In this document: one piece after another, positions 43,064 through 51,666 of the stretch
Numbering within the stretch: the first letter of the stretch is position 1
How the letters are laid out: every line of letters starts with the position of its first letter
Assembly (NCBI RefSeq): GCF_014201145.1
Contig: NZ_JACHDP010000001.1
Coordinates: 4,278,001-4,342,000 of the forward strand
Direction: 5' to 3'
Length of the DNA stretch: 64,000 bases
From: Micromonospora parathelypteridis
GTDB lineage: Bacteria > Actinomycetota > Actinomycetes > Mycobacteriales > Micromonosporaceae
The notes under the pieces: generated by a model
Seen by the model: only the letters and a program-made list of their open reading frames with translations
The model's database searches: none
What the model was told of the DNA's origin: nothing
Program-made: the position numbers and the translations under genes

Positions 43064-44314
43064 GTGACCAGCCTCGCCGTACCAGAGCACCCCTGGCTGT
43101 TGCCAGGGGAACTGGTCGTGCCGGCTGAGCGTGGGCGTAGGCGTCCGCGCCGCACCATGCGCGACTGGATCGTGGACAGCATCGCGTTCCTGGTCTCCCT
43201 GCTCTGGGTGCTGTTCGCCACCGCTGACGCCCTGTCGCCCGACCCGTCGATGAGCACACCACTCCCGCACGACTGGATGACCGGCGCCGACGCCCTGATC
43301 GGGCTGGTCTGCTGCGGGCTGCTCTGGTTGCGCCGCCGGTGGCCACTCGGGCTGGTGGTGGCGACGACACCGCTGACCCTGTTCTCGTTGGCCGCCGCCA
43401 TCCCGCTGCTGATCTTCTACTTCACGGTGGTGGTGCACCGACGGACGGCCGTTGCGATCGCGGTCACCGGTGCCGGCCTCGTCACCAACATGGTCTTCAG
43501 TTGGCTGCGCCCGGACCCGAACATGCCGTACTGGGCCACCGCGTCGTGGGGCGTGGTGCTCAGCTTCGCCGTGCTGGCCTGGGGGATGTTCGTCCGGGCC
43601 CGACGGCAGTTGATCGTTTCGCTGCGCGAGCGGGCCGAGCGGGCCGAGTCGGAGCAGCAACTGAGGGTCGCGCAGGCCCGCCACCTCGAACGCACCCGGA
43701 TCGCCCGGGAGATGCACGACGTGCTGGCCCACCGGATCTCGCTGCTCAGCCTGCACGCCGGTGCTCTCGAGTTCCGCCCGGACGCGCCGGCGGACGAGGT
43801 GGCGCGGGCGGCTGGAGTGATCCGCGGCAGCGCGCACGCCGCCCTCCAGGACCTGCGGGAGGTGATCGGGGTGCTCCGGGCCGAGGACGACAAGAGCGAC
43901 GCCCCCGAGCCACCGCAGCCCACCCTCTCCGACCTACCGGCCCTGATCGCCGAATCGCGGTCGGCCGGGGTGCGCGTCAACGTCAGCGACACCGTCGCCA
44001 GGTCGGGGGAGGTGCCGGCGGCGCTGGGCCGGGCCGCGTACCGGATCGTGCAGGAGGGGCTGACCAACGCCCGTAAGCACGCGGCCGGCGCGGCGGTCAC
44101 CGTGGACGTGGCCGGTGGGCCGGGAAACGGGCTGACCGTGGCGATCGGTAACCGGTGGCCGGTCGGTCCACCGCCCGATGGCACTCTGCCGGGCGCGGGC
44201 ACCGGCCTGGTCGGCATCAGTGAGCGGGTCACGTTGGCCGGTGGCCGGCTCGCCTACGGCCGGGACGACGCGGGTGACTTCCGGCTGGCCGCCTGGCTGC
44301 CGTGGCCAGCGTGA
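43064..44314 (+). CDS. Two-component sensor histidine kinase (HisKA_3)
   Basis: The 416-residue protein has N-terminal TM helices at about 33-52, 74-90 and 94-170 (DUF7134-like). The phospho-acceptor is REMHDVLAHRISLLSL near residue 224. The N box is YRIVQEGLTNARKHA and the G box is GTGLVGISERVTLAGG. GTG at 43064 is the start. It is paired with the response regulator by a 4-nt overlap and is divergent from the ABC operon at 40489-42931. Overall design is the same as the 34265-35422 kinase. Confidence 0.9.
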   Translation: MTSLAVPEHPWLLPGELVVPAERGRRRPRRTMRDWIVDSIAFLVSLLWVLFATADALSPDPSMSTPLPHDWMTGADALIGLVCCGLLWLRRRWPLGLVVATTPLTLFSLAAAIPLLIFYFTVVVHRRTAVAIAVTGAGLVTNMVFSWLRPDPNMPYWATASWGVVLSFAVLAWGMFVRARRQLIVSLRERAERAESEQQLRVAQARHLERTRIAREMHDVLAHRISLLSLHAGALEFRPDAPADEVARAAGVIRGSAHAALQDLREVIGVLRAEDDKSDAPEPPQPTLSDLPALIAESRSAGVRVNVSDTVARSGEVPAALGRAAYRIVQEGLTNARKHAAGAAVTVDVAGGPGNGLTVAIGNRWPVGPPPDGTLPGAGTGLVGISERVTLAGGRLAYGRDDAGDFRLAAWLPWPA

Positions 44315-45048
44315 CGGGGCCTCCCGGGCCTTCCGGGGTGACGGGCGCTTCCGGGGTGGCCGGGCCTGAGTCGGCCGTGCCGTCGGTGCGTGTCCTGATC
44401 GTGGACGACGACGCCCTGGTCCGGGCCGGGCTCTCGATGATCCTCGGCGGCCTGCCGGACCTGACCGTGGTCGGCGAGGCGGCCGACGGCGGCGAGGTGC
44501 CGGCCGCGGTCGCCGCGTACGCGCCGGACGTGGTGCTGATGGACATCCGGATGCCACGGGTGGACGGGCTGACCGCCACCGAGGCGCTGCGTGCCCAGCC
44601 GCACCCGCCGGAGGTGCTGGTGCTGACCACCTTCGACGCGGACGAGCAGGTGCTGCGCGCACTACGCGCCGGTGCGGCTGGCTTCCTGCTCAAGGACACG
44701 CCGCCGGCGGAGATCGTGCACGCCGTACGCCGGGTGGCGGCCGGTGAGGCGACGCTCTCCCCGACGGTGACCCGGACGCTGATCGCCCACGTGACCGCCG
44801 CCGCCCCCGGCCCGGTCGGCCCCGACCCGCGCCGGGAGCGGGCGCTGCGGCTGCTCAGTGGGCTCAGTGAGCGGGAGCGGCAGGTGGCGGTCGCGCTGGG
44901 GCGGGGCCAGACCAACGCGGAGATCGCGGGCGAGCTGTTCATGAGTGTGGCGACGGTGAAGGCGTACGTCTCCCGGCTGCTGACCCGGCTCGACCTGAAC
45001 AACAGGGTCCAGGTGGCCCTGCTCGTGCACGACGCCGGCCTGGTCTGA
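44311..45048 (+). CDS. NarL/LuxR-type response regulator
   Basis: The 245-residue protein starts at GTG 44311, which overlaps the kinase stop as GTGA. This leaves an unusual Gly/Pro/Ser-rich lead of about 25 residues before the receiver VRVLIVDDDALVRAGLSMIL. A shorter internal GTG start nearer the receiver cannot be excluded. The phospho-acceptor is in DVVLMDIRMPRVDG, and Lys in GFLLKDTPP. The C-terminal HTH is LSERERQVAVALGRGQTNAE and LFMSVATVKAYVSRLLTRL. It is the likely activator of the divergent ABC exporter. Confidence 0.9.
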   Translation: MTGPPGPSGVTGASGVAGPESAVPSVRVLIVDDDALVRAGLSMILGGLPDLTVVGEAADGGEVPAAVAAYAPDVVLMDIRMPRVDGLTATEALRAQPHPPEVLVLTTFDADEQVLRALRAGAAGFLLKDTPPAEIVHAVRRVAAGEATLSPTVTRTLIAHVTAAAPGPVGPDPRRERALRLLSGLSERERQVAVALGRGQTNAEIAGELFMSVATVKAYVSRLLTRLDLNNRVQVALLVHDAGLV

Positions 45049-45218
45049 CCGAAGGCCGCGCAGCGGAGCCGTCGTCGACGGGTTGCACGTTCTGTCGCCG
45101 GAGGATCTGCTTACCGCGTACCGGATTTGAACTTTCGTCCGATGCCGGCCGTACCACTGGCCGAGGATGTCGGTGCGGTGAGTCCGCCGTACCGCTGCCG
45201 AGCTGCGGGAGGCCTGCC

Positions 45219-45629
45219 GTGCGTGTTGGTGTGCAGTCGACGGATCCCATCGATCAGGTACTGGGTGAGGTGCCGCTGCCGGCACAGCTGACCCCGGAGG
45301 ATGTTCGGCTCGCGGTCCGGGCGGTGGTCGTGCACACCGCCGAGGAGTGGCCCACCGGGCCGCTGTGCCGCAACGACGGCGCGTCCTACCCGTGTCGCCT
45401 CCACCGCTGGGGGCGACGGGTGTTGGAGACACACGGGCTCAACGAACGGCAGATCGATGCGGTGATCCGGCACGGCAACCCGTTCGTCCACGTGCCCTTC
45501 CCGTTCACGGCGACCGGGCCGTCGCGGCCGCAGGCCCCGCGGGTCGTCCCGCCGGGGGCACGGCCCACCGCTGCTGGCCGGCCGGTGACACCCCCCGTCA
45601 CCGCGCCGCGCTGGCCCCGGGCGAGCTGA
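45219..45629 (+). CDS. Small protein with CRND-PCRLHRWG motif (paralogue A)
   Basis: The 136-residue protein is not recognised. A core of about 75 residues contains VRAVVVHTAEEW, CRNDGASYPCRLHRWG, RRVLETHGL and QIDAVIRHGNP. A Pro-rich disordered tail follows. The core is shared with the product at 51327-51656, at about half identity by eye. Two Cys ten positions apart next to His suggest a metal site or disulfide, which is inference. GTG at 45219 follows GGGAGG. No signal peptide. It stands alone between the response regulator and a convergent peptidase, with a strong terminator after it. Confidence 0.65.
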   Translation: MRVGVQSTDPIDQVLGEVPLPAQLTPEDVRLAVRAVVVHTAEEWPTGPLCRNDGASYPCRLHRWGRRVLETHGLNERQIDAVIRHGNPFVHVPFPFTATGPSRPQAPRVVPPGARPTAAGRPVTPPVTAPRWPRAS

Positions 45630-45666
45630 GCGCCCCACCCGCGCGCCCACCCGACCGGGGCGACGT

Positions 45667-45712
45667 GACGTCGGCCCGACGCGAAGATCCCCCTCCGCGT
45701 CGGGCCGACGTC
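45667..45712. terminator. 17-bp bidirectional terminator hairpin
   Basis: The arms at 45667-45683 and 45696-45712 are perfect complements (GACGTCGGCCCGACGCG and its reverse complement) with a 12-base loop, between convergent genes ending at 45629 and 45729. Confidence 0.85.
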
Positions 45713-45728
45713 GCTCTGACCGGCCGGC

Positions 45729-46517
45729 TCAGTCGTTGCCGGCCCCGATCCCGCAGTCCGGCGCGGACCAGCTCGTCGTGTTCGAGCTGTTGTCGCTGTT
45801 GTTCTCCCGACGCGAGTCGACGTGCACGTGGTCGTCGTGGTCGGGGTAGCCCGGCCCGTAGATTCCGCTGAAGCCGTTGTTACGGGCACCGCGGGCGACC
45901 TGGCACAGCGAGGACGACCGCGAGGTGATGTCGGCCGCGTTGCCGTACAGGTGCTGGCTGTCGGACGCGCCGCCGACCTGGTTGTTGCAGGCGCGGCTGC
46001 GGAAACCGCTGGACACGTCGAGCGGTTTGTCGCCGAGGCTCTTGCGCAGCGCCTCCAACTTCCACATGGTGCGCAGCGCGTTCTGCCGGGTCTGGGCCGC
46101 CGAGAGCGGGCCACCGCTGTATCCGGACCCGCCGCACCCGTTGTCCAGCTCGTTGTAGCTGAAGTGCGCGGGCGTGCAGTCGTTGTCCTGGAGTTGGTAC
46201 AGCTTGGCATAGGTCTGCGGTCCGGCGACGCCGTCGGCGCGCAGCCCGTACGCCTGCTGGAATCGCTTGACCGCGGCGGCGGTCTTCGGTCCGTAGCGGC
46301 CGTCGTTCTCCACGATGTCCCGGTTGCCGGCCCAGCCGGCGACCCGGATCTGCAACTGGCGGACGTCGTCGCCTGAGCGACCCTGGTACAGGTTGCGGTT
46401 CCAGGTGTAACAGCCGTCCGCGTGCGCTGCTGGTGCGGCGACCACCGTGGCGATCGCTGCCCCGGGCAGCGCCAGGGCGAATGCGACGGCAACTCGCTTC
46501 AAGGTGTTTACGCGCAC
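45729..46517 (-). CDS. Secreted M15-type DD-carboxypeptidase with peptidoglycan-binding domain
   Basis: The 262-residue protein has a signal peptide (1-34, ending APAAHA). A PG_binding_1 domain (LYQGRSGDDVRQLQIRVAGW and RYGPKTAAAVKRFQQAYGL, about 42-90) is followed by an M15A peptidase domain. Zinc ligands lie in SQHLYGNAADI and DHDDHVHVD, and SSGFRSRACN is present. It cuts D-Ala-D-Ala in the cell wall, outside the membrane. GTG at 46517 has GGGAGG seven bases upstream; the frame before it is not needed. It lies divergent from a caspase-like gene across a 314-bp gap. Confidence 0.87.
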   Translation of the reverse strand: MRVNTLKRVAVAFALALPGAAIATVVAAPAAHADGCYTWNRNLYQGRSGDDVRQLQIRVAGWAGNRDIVENDGRYGPKTAAAVKRFQQAYGLRADGVAGPQTYAKLYQLQDNDCTPAHFSYNELDNGCGGSGYSGGPLSAAQTRQNALRTMWKLEALRKSLGDKPLDVSSGFRSRACNNQVGGASDSQHLYGNAADITSRSSSLCQVARGARNNGFSGIYGPGYPDHDDHVHVDSRRENNSDNSSNTTSWSAPDCGIGAGND

Positions 46518-46831
46518 AGAAGTCCTCCCGATAGGAGAGCGAATGGGGTGGCACCGGAACATCGACCGAGAAGTCCCGTGATTTCCACCCTGGCACTGAT
46601 GAGTGCGGTTGGAGGTGATTAACGAGAATCGTCCTCACAATCTGTGGTACCTGGGTATTGACTGGGAATTCGCCTGATTTGCGAAACAGCCATTCACTAC
46701 CGATCGGCCCTGGTGAGGTCAAGCACGGTCAAGCGCACCGAACGTCGCAATCCGTTACACCGAGGGTGATGTTTCCTGGCCGATGGCGGGCGGTAACGTC
46801 AGCCCCGGGCGGCGGACTGGCGGAGGTGCAC
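46518..46831. other. 314-bp divergent intergenic region
   Basis: This holds the promoters of the M15 peptidase (minus) and the caspase-like gene (plus). The sequence is less GC-rich than its neighbours and contains an 11-bp-spaced direct repeat GGTCAAGC at 46717 and 46728. I looked for a c-di-AMP (ydaO-type) riboswitch, common before actinobacterial wall hydrolases, and did not find its conserved core. No gene is seen. Confidence 0.6.
46694..46722 (-). promoter_or_regulatory. Possible promoter of the M15 peptidase gene
   Basis: On the minus strand TTGACC (46722-46717) and TAGTGA (46699-46694) are separated by exactly 17 bases. The -35 is close to consensus and the -10 is weak. It is about 180 bp upstream of the GTG at 46517, implying a long leader. 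Confidence 0.35.
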
Positions 46832-47470
46832 GTGGCACGCGGTGGCGTCTTCTGTGTCGAGGGTCAGTGGCACCGCGACCTCAACGAGCGGGGCTCCGTG
46901 TTGCCCACCCTCGAGTTGCTGGAGCGACTGGGCAAGATCCGCTTCATCCACAAGGACGCGGCCACGCGCGACGAGCTGTTCTACTTCCTGGACCGCTGGC
47001 TGCTCAAGCAGTACGCCGACCACCGGGTCGGCTTCTTCGCCATGCACGGAGAGCCGAGCCGGCTCTGCCTCACCGACTGGCAGTCGGTGGAGCTGAACGA
47101 GGTGGCCGAGCTGATGGCCGGCCGCGCCGAGGGGCGCCGACTCTATTTCGGCAGTTGCTCGGTGCTGCGGGCCTCGGACGCGGTGCTGCGCGAGTTCCTG
47201 CAGGTCACCGGAGCCGCTCTGATCTGCGGTTTCACCCGAGAAGTCGACTGGGTCGAATCGGCGGCCTTCGAAACCGTCCTGCTCGACGTGCTCGCCAACG
47301 GCCAGCGGCACAATGCCGCCGAGTTGCGAATGGGCTCCGCCCACTGGGCCCCGCTCGCGTCGTACCTCGGCTTTCGGGTGATCTACGCCAGCGGTCGGGC
47401 CTGGCGCCCGTCCGGCCGCCCCCGGGTGCCCACCCAGGCCGTCCACCGCTCCGCGGCCCGGCCTCGTTGA
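46832..47470 (+). CDS. Caspase-like His/Cys-dyad protein (DUF6642-like, unassigned)
   Basis: The protein is about 212 residues. GVFCVEGQWHRDL starts a soluble alpha/beta protein. VGFFAMHGEPSRLCL puts a His-Gly at 72-73 after a strand. GRRLYFGSCSVL puts a Cys at 109 after the next strand, and ALICGFTREVDWVESAAFET follows. This strand-HG, strand-SC order with a later GFT strand is that of caspase/CHAT peptidases. Whether it is proteolytic is unknown. GTG at 46832 has GGAGG at 46822-46826. The last 25 residues are basic and disordered. Confidence 0.6.
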   Translation: MARGGVFCVEGQWHRDLNERGSVLPTLELLERLGKIRFIHKDAATRDELFYFLDRWLLKQYADHRVGFFAMHGEPSRLCLTDWQSVELNEVAELMAGRAEGRRLYFGSCSVLRASDAVLREFLQVTGAALICGFTREVDWVESAAFETVLLDVLANGQRHNAAELRMGSAHWAPLASYLGFRVIYASGRAWRPSGRPRVPTQAVHRSAARPR

Positions 47471-47511
47471 CCCGCCGTCGCCGCTGCGCCCGCACCTGGT
47501 AGGAACGAGAG

Positions 47512-47976
47512 ATGGCGCGCAACATCGCAAAGAACACCCGGGTCGACCGGGACGCCCTGCTCGATTTCCTCCGGTCGCGACACCGCGTCGTGCTGATGAC
47601 CACCCGGGCTGACGGCCGCCCGCAGTCGTCCCCGGTCTCCGCGGGGATCGACGGGCAGGGCCGGCTGGTCGTCTCCACCTACCCGGAGCGGGCCAAGGTG
47701 ACAAACATCCGGCGCGACCCCCGGGTCTCGGCGTGCGTGCTCAGCGACGACTGGGACGGCCCCTGGGTGCAGATCGACGGCACCGCCGAGGTGCTCGACC
47801 TGCCCGAGGCGCTGGACCCGTTTGTCGAGTACTTCCGCAGCATCGCCGGCGAGCACCCGGACTGGGACGACTACCGGGCGGCGATGGTGCGCCAGGGCAA
47901 GTCGTTGATCCGGGTCACGATCGACGCCTGGGGCCCGATCGCCACCGGAGGCTTCCCGGCACGCCTCGCCGACTGA
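47512..47976 (+). CDS. PPOX-class F420-dependent oxidoreductase
   Basis: The 154-residue split-barrel protein has VVLMTTRADGRPQSSPVSAG and RLVVSTYPERAKVTNIRRDP near residues 28-70. VSACVLSDDWDGPWVQIDGT and a C-terminal RVTIDAWG strand complete the pattern of F420-dependent PPOX proteins such as Rv1155. It reduces an unknown substrate using F420H2, a cofactor actinomycetes make. ATG at 47512; it follows the caspase-like gene by 41 bp on the same strand. Confidence 0.88.
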   Translation: MARNIAKNTRVDRDALLDFLRSRHRVVLMTTRADGRPQSSPVSAGIDGQGRLVVSTYPERAKVTNIRRDPRVSACVLSDDWDGPWVQIDGTAEVLDLPEALDPFVEYFRSIAGEHPDWDDYRAAMVRQGKSLIRVTIDAWGPIATGGFPARLAD

Positions 47977-48074
47977 GGCCGATCGTGTTCGGGAGGCCAG
48001 CGCGACGTCACAACCACGTCGACTGACGACGAACGCGGACACCCGAGGCGGAGGTCATGGGGTGGGACCGCCGC

Positions 48075-48096
48075 GCTGCCCCACATCTGGGGCAGC
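48075..48096. terminator. Hairpin terminator
   Basis: GCTGCCCCA (48075-48083) and TGGGGCAGC (48088-48096) form a 9-bp stem with a 4-base loop, between convergent genes ending at 47976 and 48203. Flanking CCGCCGC/GCGGCGG segments may extend the stem. Confidence 0.65.
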
Positions 48097-48202
48097 TCTA
48101 CAGCGGCGGCGACAGACGGGTCGGGTCGGCGGCCTGACCGTCCGGCGTCGCTGCCGCGAGGTCTGTGGAGGTCAGCGCCGAGCGGCCCGGCAGTCGTCTC
48201 GG

Positions 48203-49435
48203 TCAGTCGACCAGCGCGGCGTAGACGAGCTGGCGCAGCTGGGAGCGGAGCGGGTAGGTGCTCGATGGCATCAGCTGGGTGAACAGCAGCGCGGTGATCT
48301 CCTCGGCCGGGTCCACCCAGAACGCGGTGCTGGCCACCCCACCCCAGTAGTACTCGCCGACGCTGCTCGGCACCCGGCTGGGGATCGGGTCGTCGACCAC
48401 CGCGAACCCGAGGCCGAAGCCGATCCCGTCCAGGGTCGTCTCGGCGAAGCCGCCGGTGGACAGCGTGCCCAGGTCCTGACCGCCGGGCAGGTGGTTGCGG
48501 GTCATGAACCGCACCGTGCGCGGCCCGAGCAGCCGAACCCCGTCCAGCTCGCCGCCGCGCAGGAGTAGCTGGGTGAAGCGGTGGTAGTCCGAGGCGCTGG
48601 AGATCAGACCGCCGCCGCCGGAGAGCAGGGCCGGCTTGCGGTGCGCGAGCGCGCCGAGGCTGTCGTAGCGGACCGCCCGGCCGCTGCGCGGATCCGGTAC
48701 GTAGAGCGCGGCCAGCCGCTCGGCCTCGTCGCCGTCCACCCACCAGCGGGTATCGGTCATGCCCAGCGGGCCGAAGATCCGGTCGGCGAAGAGCGCGTCG
48801 AGGCTCTGCCCGGAGATCACCTCGACGAGCCGGCCGAGCACGTCGGTGGCGACGGAGTAGCCCCAGGCCGAACCGGGCTGGAACAGCAGCGGCAGCTCGC
48901 CGAAGGCCGCGCAGGCGCCGGCCAGGTCGACGTCCGACGGCGGGTACAGGTCGTAGCCGGCGGCCCGGTAGAGCCCGTCGACCACCGAGGTCTGCATGAA
49001 GCCGTACGTCAGGCCGGCGGTGTGGGTGAGCAGGTGCCAGACCCGGATCGGCTCGATCGCCGGCACGGTGTACGGCTTGAGCGTCGATCCCTTGGAGTAG
49101 ACCCGCAGGTCGGCGAACTCCGGCAGCCAGCGGCTGATCTCGTCGGTCAGCTCGAAGCGGCCCTCCTCCCACAGCATCATCGCCGCGACCGAGGTGACCG
49201 GCTTGGTCATCGAGTAGATCCGCCAGAGCGTGTCGGCCTCGACCGGCGCTCCCGACTCCCGGTCGGCCAGCCCGTACGTCGAGGAGTGCGCCACCTCGCC
49301 ACGGCGGGTGACCACCACCTGCCAGCCTGCCAGCCGGCCGTCGTCGACGTACCGGCCGAAGTGCTCGTCGATCCGGGCCAACCGCGCCGGGTCGAAACCG
49401 ATCTGATCCGGGTCCTTGCTCCGAGCCACACTCAC
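48203..49435 (-). CDS. Serine hydrolase (beta-lactamase/EstB family)
   Basis: The 410-residue protein has S75-M-T-K78 (RIYSMTKPVTS) as nucleophile motif. AYD-like WGYSVATDVLGRLVEVISG supplies the Tyr. VEYYWGGVASTAFWVDP replaces the KTG box with the HxG/WGG form of esterase-type members (Pfam Beta-lactamase). No signal peptide is seen, so it is a cytoplasmic esterase or peptidase-like enzyme. GTG at 49435 is the start. Confidence 0.85.
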   Translation of the reverse strand: MSVARSKDPDQIGFDPARLARIDEHFGRYVDDGRLAGWQVVVTRRGEVAHSSTYGLADRESGAPVEADTLWRIYSMTKPVTSVAAMMLWEEGRFELTDEISRWLPEFADLRVYSKGSTLKPYTVPAIEPIRVWHLLTHTAGLTYGFMQTSVVDGLYRAAGYDLYPPSDVDLAGACAAFGELPLLFQPGSAWGYSVATDVLGRLVEVISGQSLDALFADRIFGPLGMTDTRWWVDGDEAERLAALYVPDPRSGRAVRYDSLGALAHRKPALLSGGGGLISSASDYHRFTQLLLRGGELDGVRLLGPRTVRFMTRNHLPGGQDLGTLSTGGFAETTLDGIGFGLGFAVVDDPIPSRVPSSVGEYYWGGVASTAFWVDPAEEITALLFTQLMPSSTYPLRSQLRQLVYAALVD

Positions 49436-49532
49436 GTCGCCGAACCTACTAGCCGGTACGCCGCTGCCGAAAGGGGGCCGCCACTAGAGACACCGGGCGC
49501 AGGGTGTCGCTGGTGCCCACTAGCCTGGCCGG

Positions 49533-50126
49533 ATGCCGGAGTTGACCGAGGACGTGACCTTCCGCCACGAGGACTGGTACGGCGAGGAGTTGACCGACCG
49601 GCATTTCGTGGGTTGCGAGTTCTTCGACGTGGACCTGACCGAGGCGGTGAGCCGGGGCGCGGTCTTCACCGGGTGCACGTTCGGCAACGTGCAGTTCAAC
49701 GCCTCGCGGCACGTCGACTCCGCCTTCACCCGTTGCGTCTTCCGGCGGTGCAACTTCTTCGAGGCCGAGTTCACCGGCTGCAAGCTGGTCGGGAGCACCT
49801 TCATCGAGTGCGACCTGCGCCCGTTGGCCGTGGACGGCGGCGACTGGTCCTTCGTCGCGCTGCCCGGCGCCGACCTGCGGGGCGTCCGGCTGACCGGGGT
49901 ACGGATGCGCGAGGTGGACCTGACCAGGGCCAATCTCACCGGGGCGACGGTCACCGGTGTCGACCTCTCCGGCGCGCAGCTGCTCAACGTCCGACTCGGC
50001 GGCGCTGACCTGCGCGGCAGCGATCTCACCGCGCTCGACCCGACGGTCGTCGAGCGGGCCGGTGCCATCATCGACGCCGAGCAGGCCATGGTCATCGCGC
50101 AGTTGCTCGGTTTCCGGATCGGCTGA
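49533..50126 (+). CDS. Pentapeptide-repeat protein
   Basis: The 197-residue protein has A(D/N)LxX-type units spread over its length: FVGCEFFDVDLTEAV, AVFTGCTFGNVQFNAS, CVFRRCNFFEAEFTGC, GADLRGVRLTGVRMREVDLT and GADLRGSDLTALD. It should form a right-handed quadrilateral beta-helix. Some members mimic DNA and protect gyrase; most have no known role. ATG at 49533, divergent from the serine hydrolase. Confidence 0.88.
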   Translation: MPELTEDVTFRHEDWYGEELTDRHFVGCEFFDVDLTEAVSRGAVFTGCTFGNVQFNASRHVDSAFTRCVFRRCNFFEAEFTGCKLVGSTFIECDLRPLAVDGGDWSFVALPGADLRGVRLTGVRMREVDLTRANLTGATVTGVDLSGAQLLNVRLGGADLRGSDLTALDPTVVERAGAIIDAEQAMVIAQLLGFRIG

Positions 50127-50327
50127 CGCGAAATCCGCTCGCGGTGCAGGTGGTCCCCGTCCGAGCGGGCCACGTTGTCCGACCGCGTCCGACGGCGGGC
50201 TGGACACGTCCGGCAGTCCGGATCTAGCGTGTCGTCCACACCGGTACAAACGTGAAACGGCCCACAGTGGACGGTGTGGTCCGCGACGGCCGACGACGCC
50301 GGCCGGGCGGTGGAGGTGGAGGGGTCG

Positions 50328-51224
50328 GTGGCCGACGAAGATCGCACGCAGGCGCAGAGCCGCACCGCGCTGCGCCGGGTTACCCGTGCCCGACAGCGGC
50401 GACGTTGGGCGGTCTCGGGGGTTGCCGTACTCCTCTGTCTGGTGGTGTTGATCTCTTACCTCAGCAGTCGGTCCGACCCGGAGCCCGGCGGCGACCAGGC
50501 GGGCCGCTCGGGCGACGTGCCCGCCGGCGCCGCCCGTGCCACCGGTCTCCCGGCCACCGACGGGCGCACCGGTGACGCGGGGCCGGCGATGCCCGGCCTG
50601 CGTCCGCGCCAGCGCCCACCCTCGCCCGACCCGACACCGTCGGCCAGCCCGCCCGTCACGCCGCCGGCATCACCCGGGCCGCCGCTGCTGTCGGTGACGC
50701 AGGGGGAGATGCCCGCAGAGGTCGACCTCACCGCCGTCGGCACCCGGGACTGGATGCACTGGGGCGAGCGTGGCGGCAGGTCGACGGTCCGTAAGCGCTC
50801 CGGTTCCGGGGAGATCATCGACGGAGGTGGCGCCGGCAAGCGGGTCGGCTGGGACGGCAACCAGGAGTACGTCCGCTGGTCCGACGGCTCGTCGGAGCGA
50901 TCGGCGAGGCACAGCTCCAATGGCGTCTACACCTGCGGCGCCGGCAACGGGTTCACCCTCGCCGTCGCGGGCAGCGGTGAGCCACGCATCGTCCAGGTCT
51001 ACGGCGGCATCTGGATGGCCCGGGGGCGCCTCGAAGCGCGGCTGTCCACGGGTGGGCCGTCCCGCACGGCGGTGCTGGAGGACCCGTACACCAGCCAGAG
51101 CGCTCAGTTCACGATCCGGTTCGAGGTGCCGAAGGGCGCCCGACTGCTGCTGACCTGGACCGTCGAGAAGGTCTTCACCCCGCACTGCGGCAACGTCGGC
51201 CTCCAGGCCGTGGCGGTTCGCTGA
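50328..51224 (+). CDS. Membrane-anchored hypothetical protein with Pro-rich spacer
   Basis: The 298-residue protein has a basic N-terminus (ALRRVTRARQRRRWA), one TM helix (VSGVAVLLCLVVLISYL, about residues 27-43) and a Pro/Gly/Ala spacer to about residue 120. An extracellular domain of about 175 residues is rich in Gly/Ser and aromatic residues (TRDWMHWGERGG, GWDGNQEYVRWSDG, YGGIWMARGRLEARLS). No catalytic motif is recognised; a ligand-binding beta-sandwich is possible. GTG at 50328 has GGAGGGG just upstream and is preferred to GTG at 50274. Confidence 0.65.
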   Translation: MADEDRTQAQSRTALRRVTRARQRRRWAVSGVAVLLCLVVLISYLSSRSDPEPGGDQAGRSGDVPAGAARATGLPATDGRTGDAGPAMPGLRPRQRPPSPDPTPSASPPVTPPASPGPPLLSVTQGEMPAEVDLTAVGTRDWMHWGERGGRSTVRKRSGSGEIIDGGGAGKRVGWDGNQEYVRWSDGSSERSARHSSNGVYTCGAGNGFTLAVAGSGEPRIVQVYGGIWMARGRLEARLSTGGPSRTAVLEDPYTSQSAQFTIRFEVPKGARLLLTWTVEKVFTPHCGNVGLQAVAVR

Positions 51225-51326
51225 CCGACCGATCGCACAGCGGGACAGTTTGTCCGTCGCGTACGGTCGAGGAGGTCGTAACTTTCTGCTGTCCCCATCC
51301 GACCATCCAGTGTGGAGGCAGCGGAG

Positions 51327-51656
51327 ATGAGTAGCAGTACCGCCCACCGCGTCCGTCGTACCGCTTCGTCCGGTGCCCGTGCAGCGTCCGGGGACGTGCT
51401 CCGCGACATCCCCCTGCCGCCATACGTGACGGGCGAGGACACCCAGTTCGCGGTGCGGGCGGTGGTGGTCCATGCCCCCCAGCGGTGGTCCGGAGGTGTG
51501 GTCTGTCGTAACGACGCCAGCCCGCACCCGTGCCGCCTGCACCGCTGGGGCACGCGGGTGCTGGCGCTGCGAGGGCTGCGGGCTGCCGACATCGCCGCGC
51601 TCATCGAGCGCGGCGATCCGACGGCGGTGGTCCCCCCACCGGACCGTCCGGCCTGA
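51327..51656 (+). CDS. Small protein with CRND-PCRLHRWG motif (paralogue B)
   Basis: The 109-residue protein is a paralogue of the 45219-45629 product: FAVRAVVVHAPQRW, CRNDASPHPCRLHRWG, TRVLALRGL and DIAALIERGDP. It lacks the long Pro-rich tail. The conserved Cys pair and His may bind metal, which is inference. ATG at 51327 follows GGAGG nine bases upstream; GTG at 51312 is an alternative. It follows a membrane-anchored hypothetical gene by 102 bp and is closed by a strong hairpin. Confidence 0.65.
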   Translation: MSSSTAHRVRRTASSGARAASGDVLRDIPLPPYVTGEDTQFAVRAVVVHAPQRWSGGVVCRNDASPHPCRLHRWGTRVLALRGLRAADIAALIERGDPTAVVPPPDRPA

Positions 51657-51666
51657 GCCCGCGTCC

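Noticed and set aside
46518..46831. c-di-AMP (ydaO) riboswitch upstream of the M15 peptidase
   Set aside because: The expected conserved core was not found when reading the minus-strand leader.
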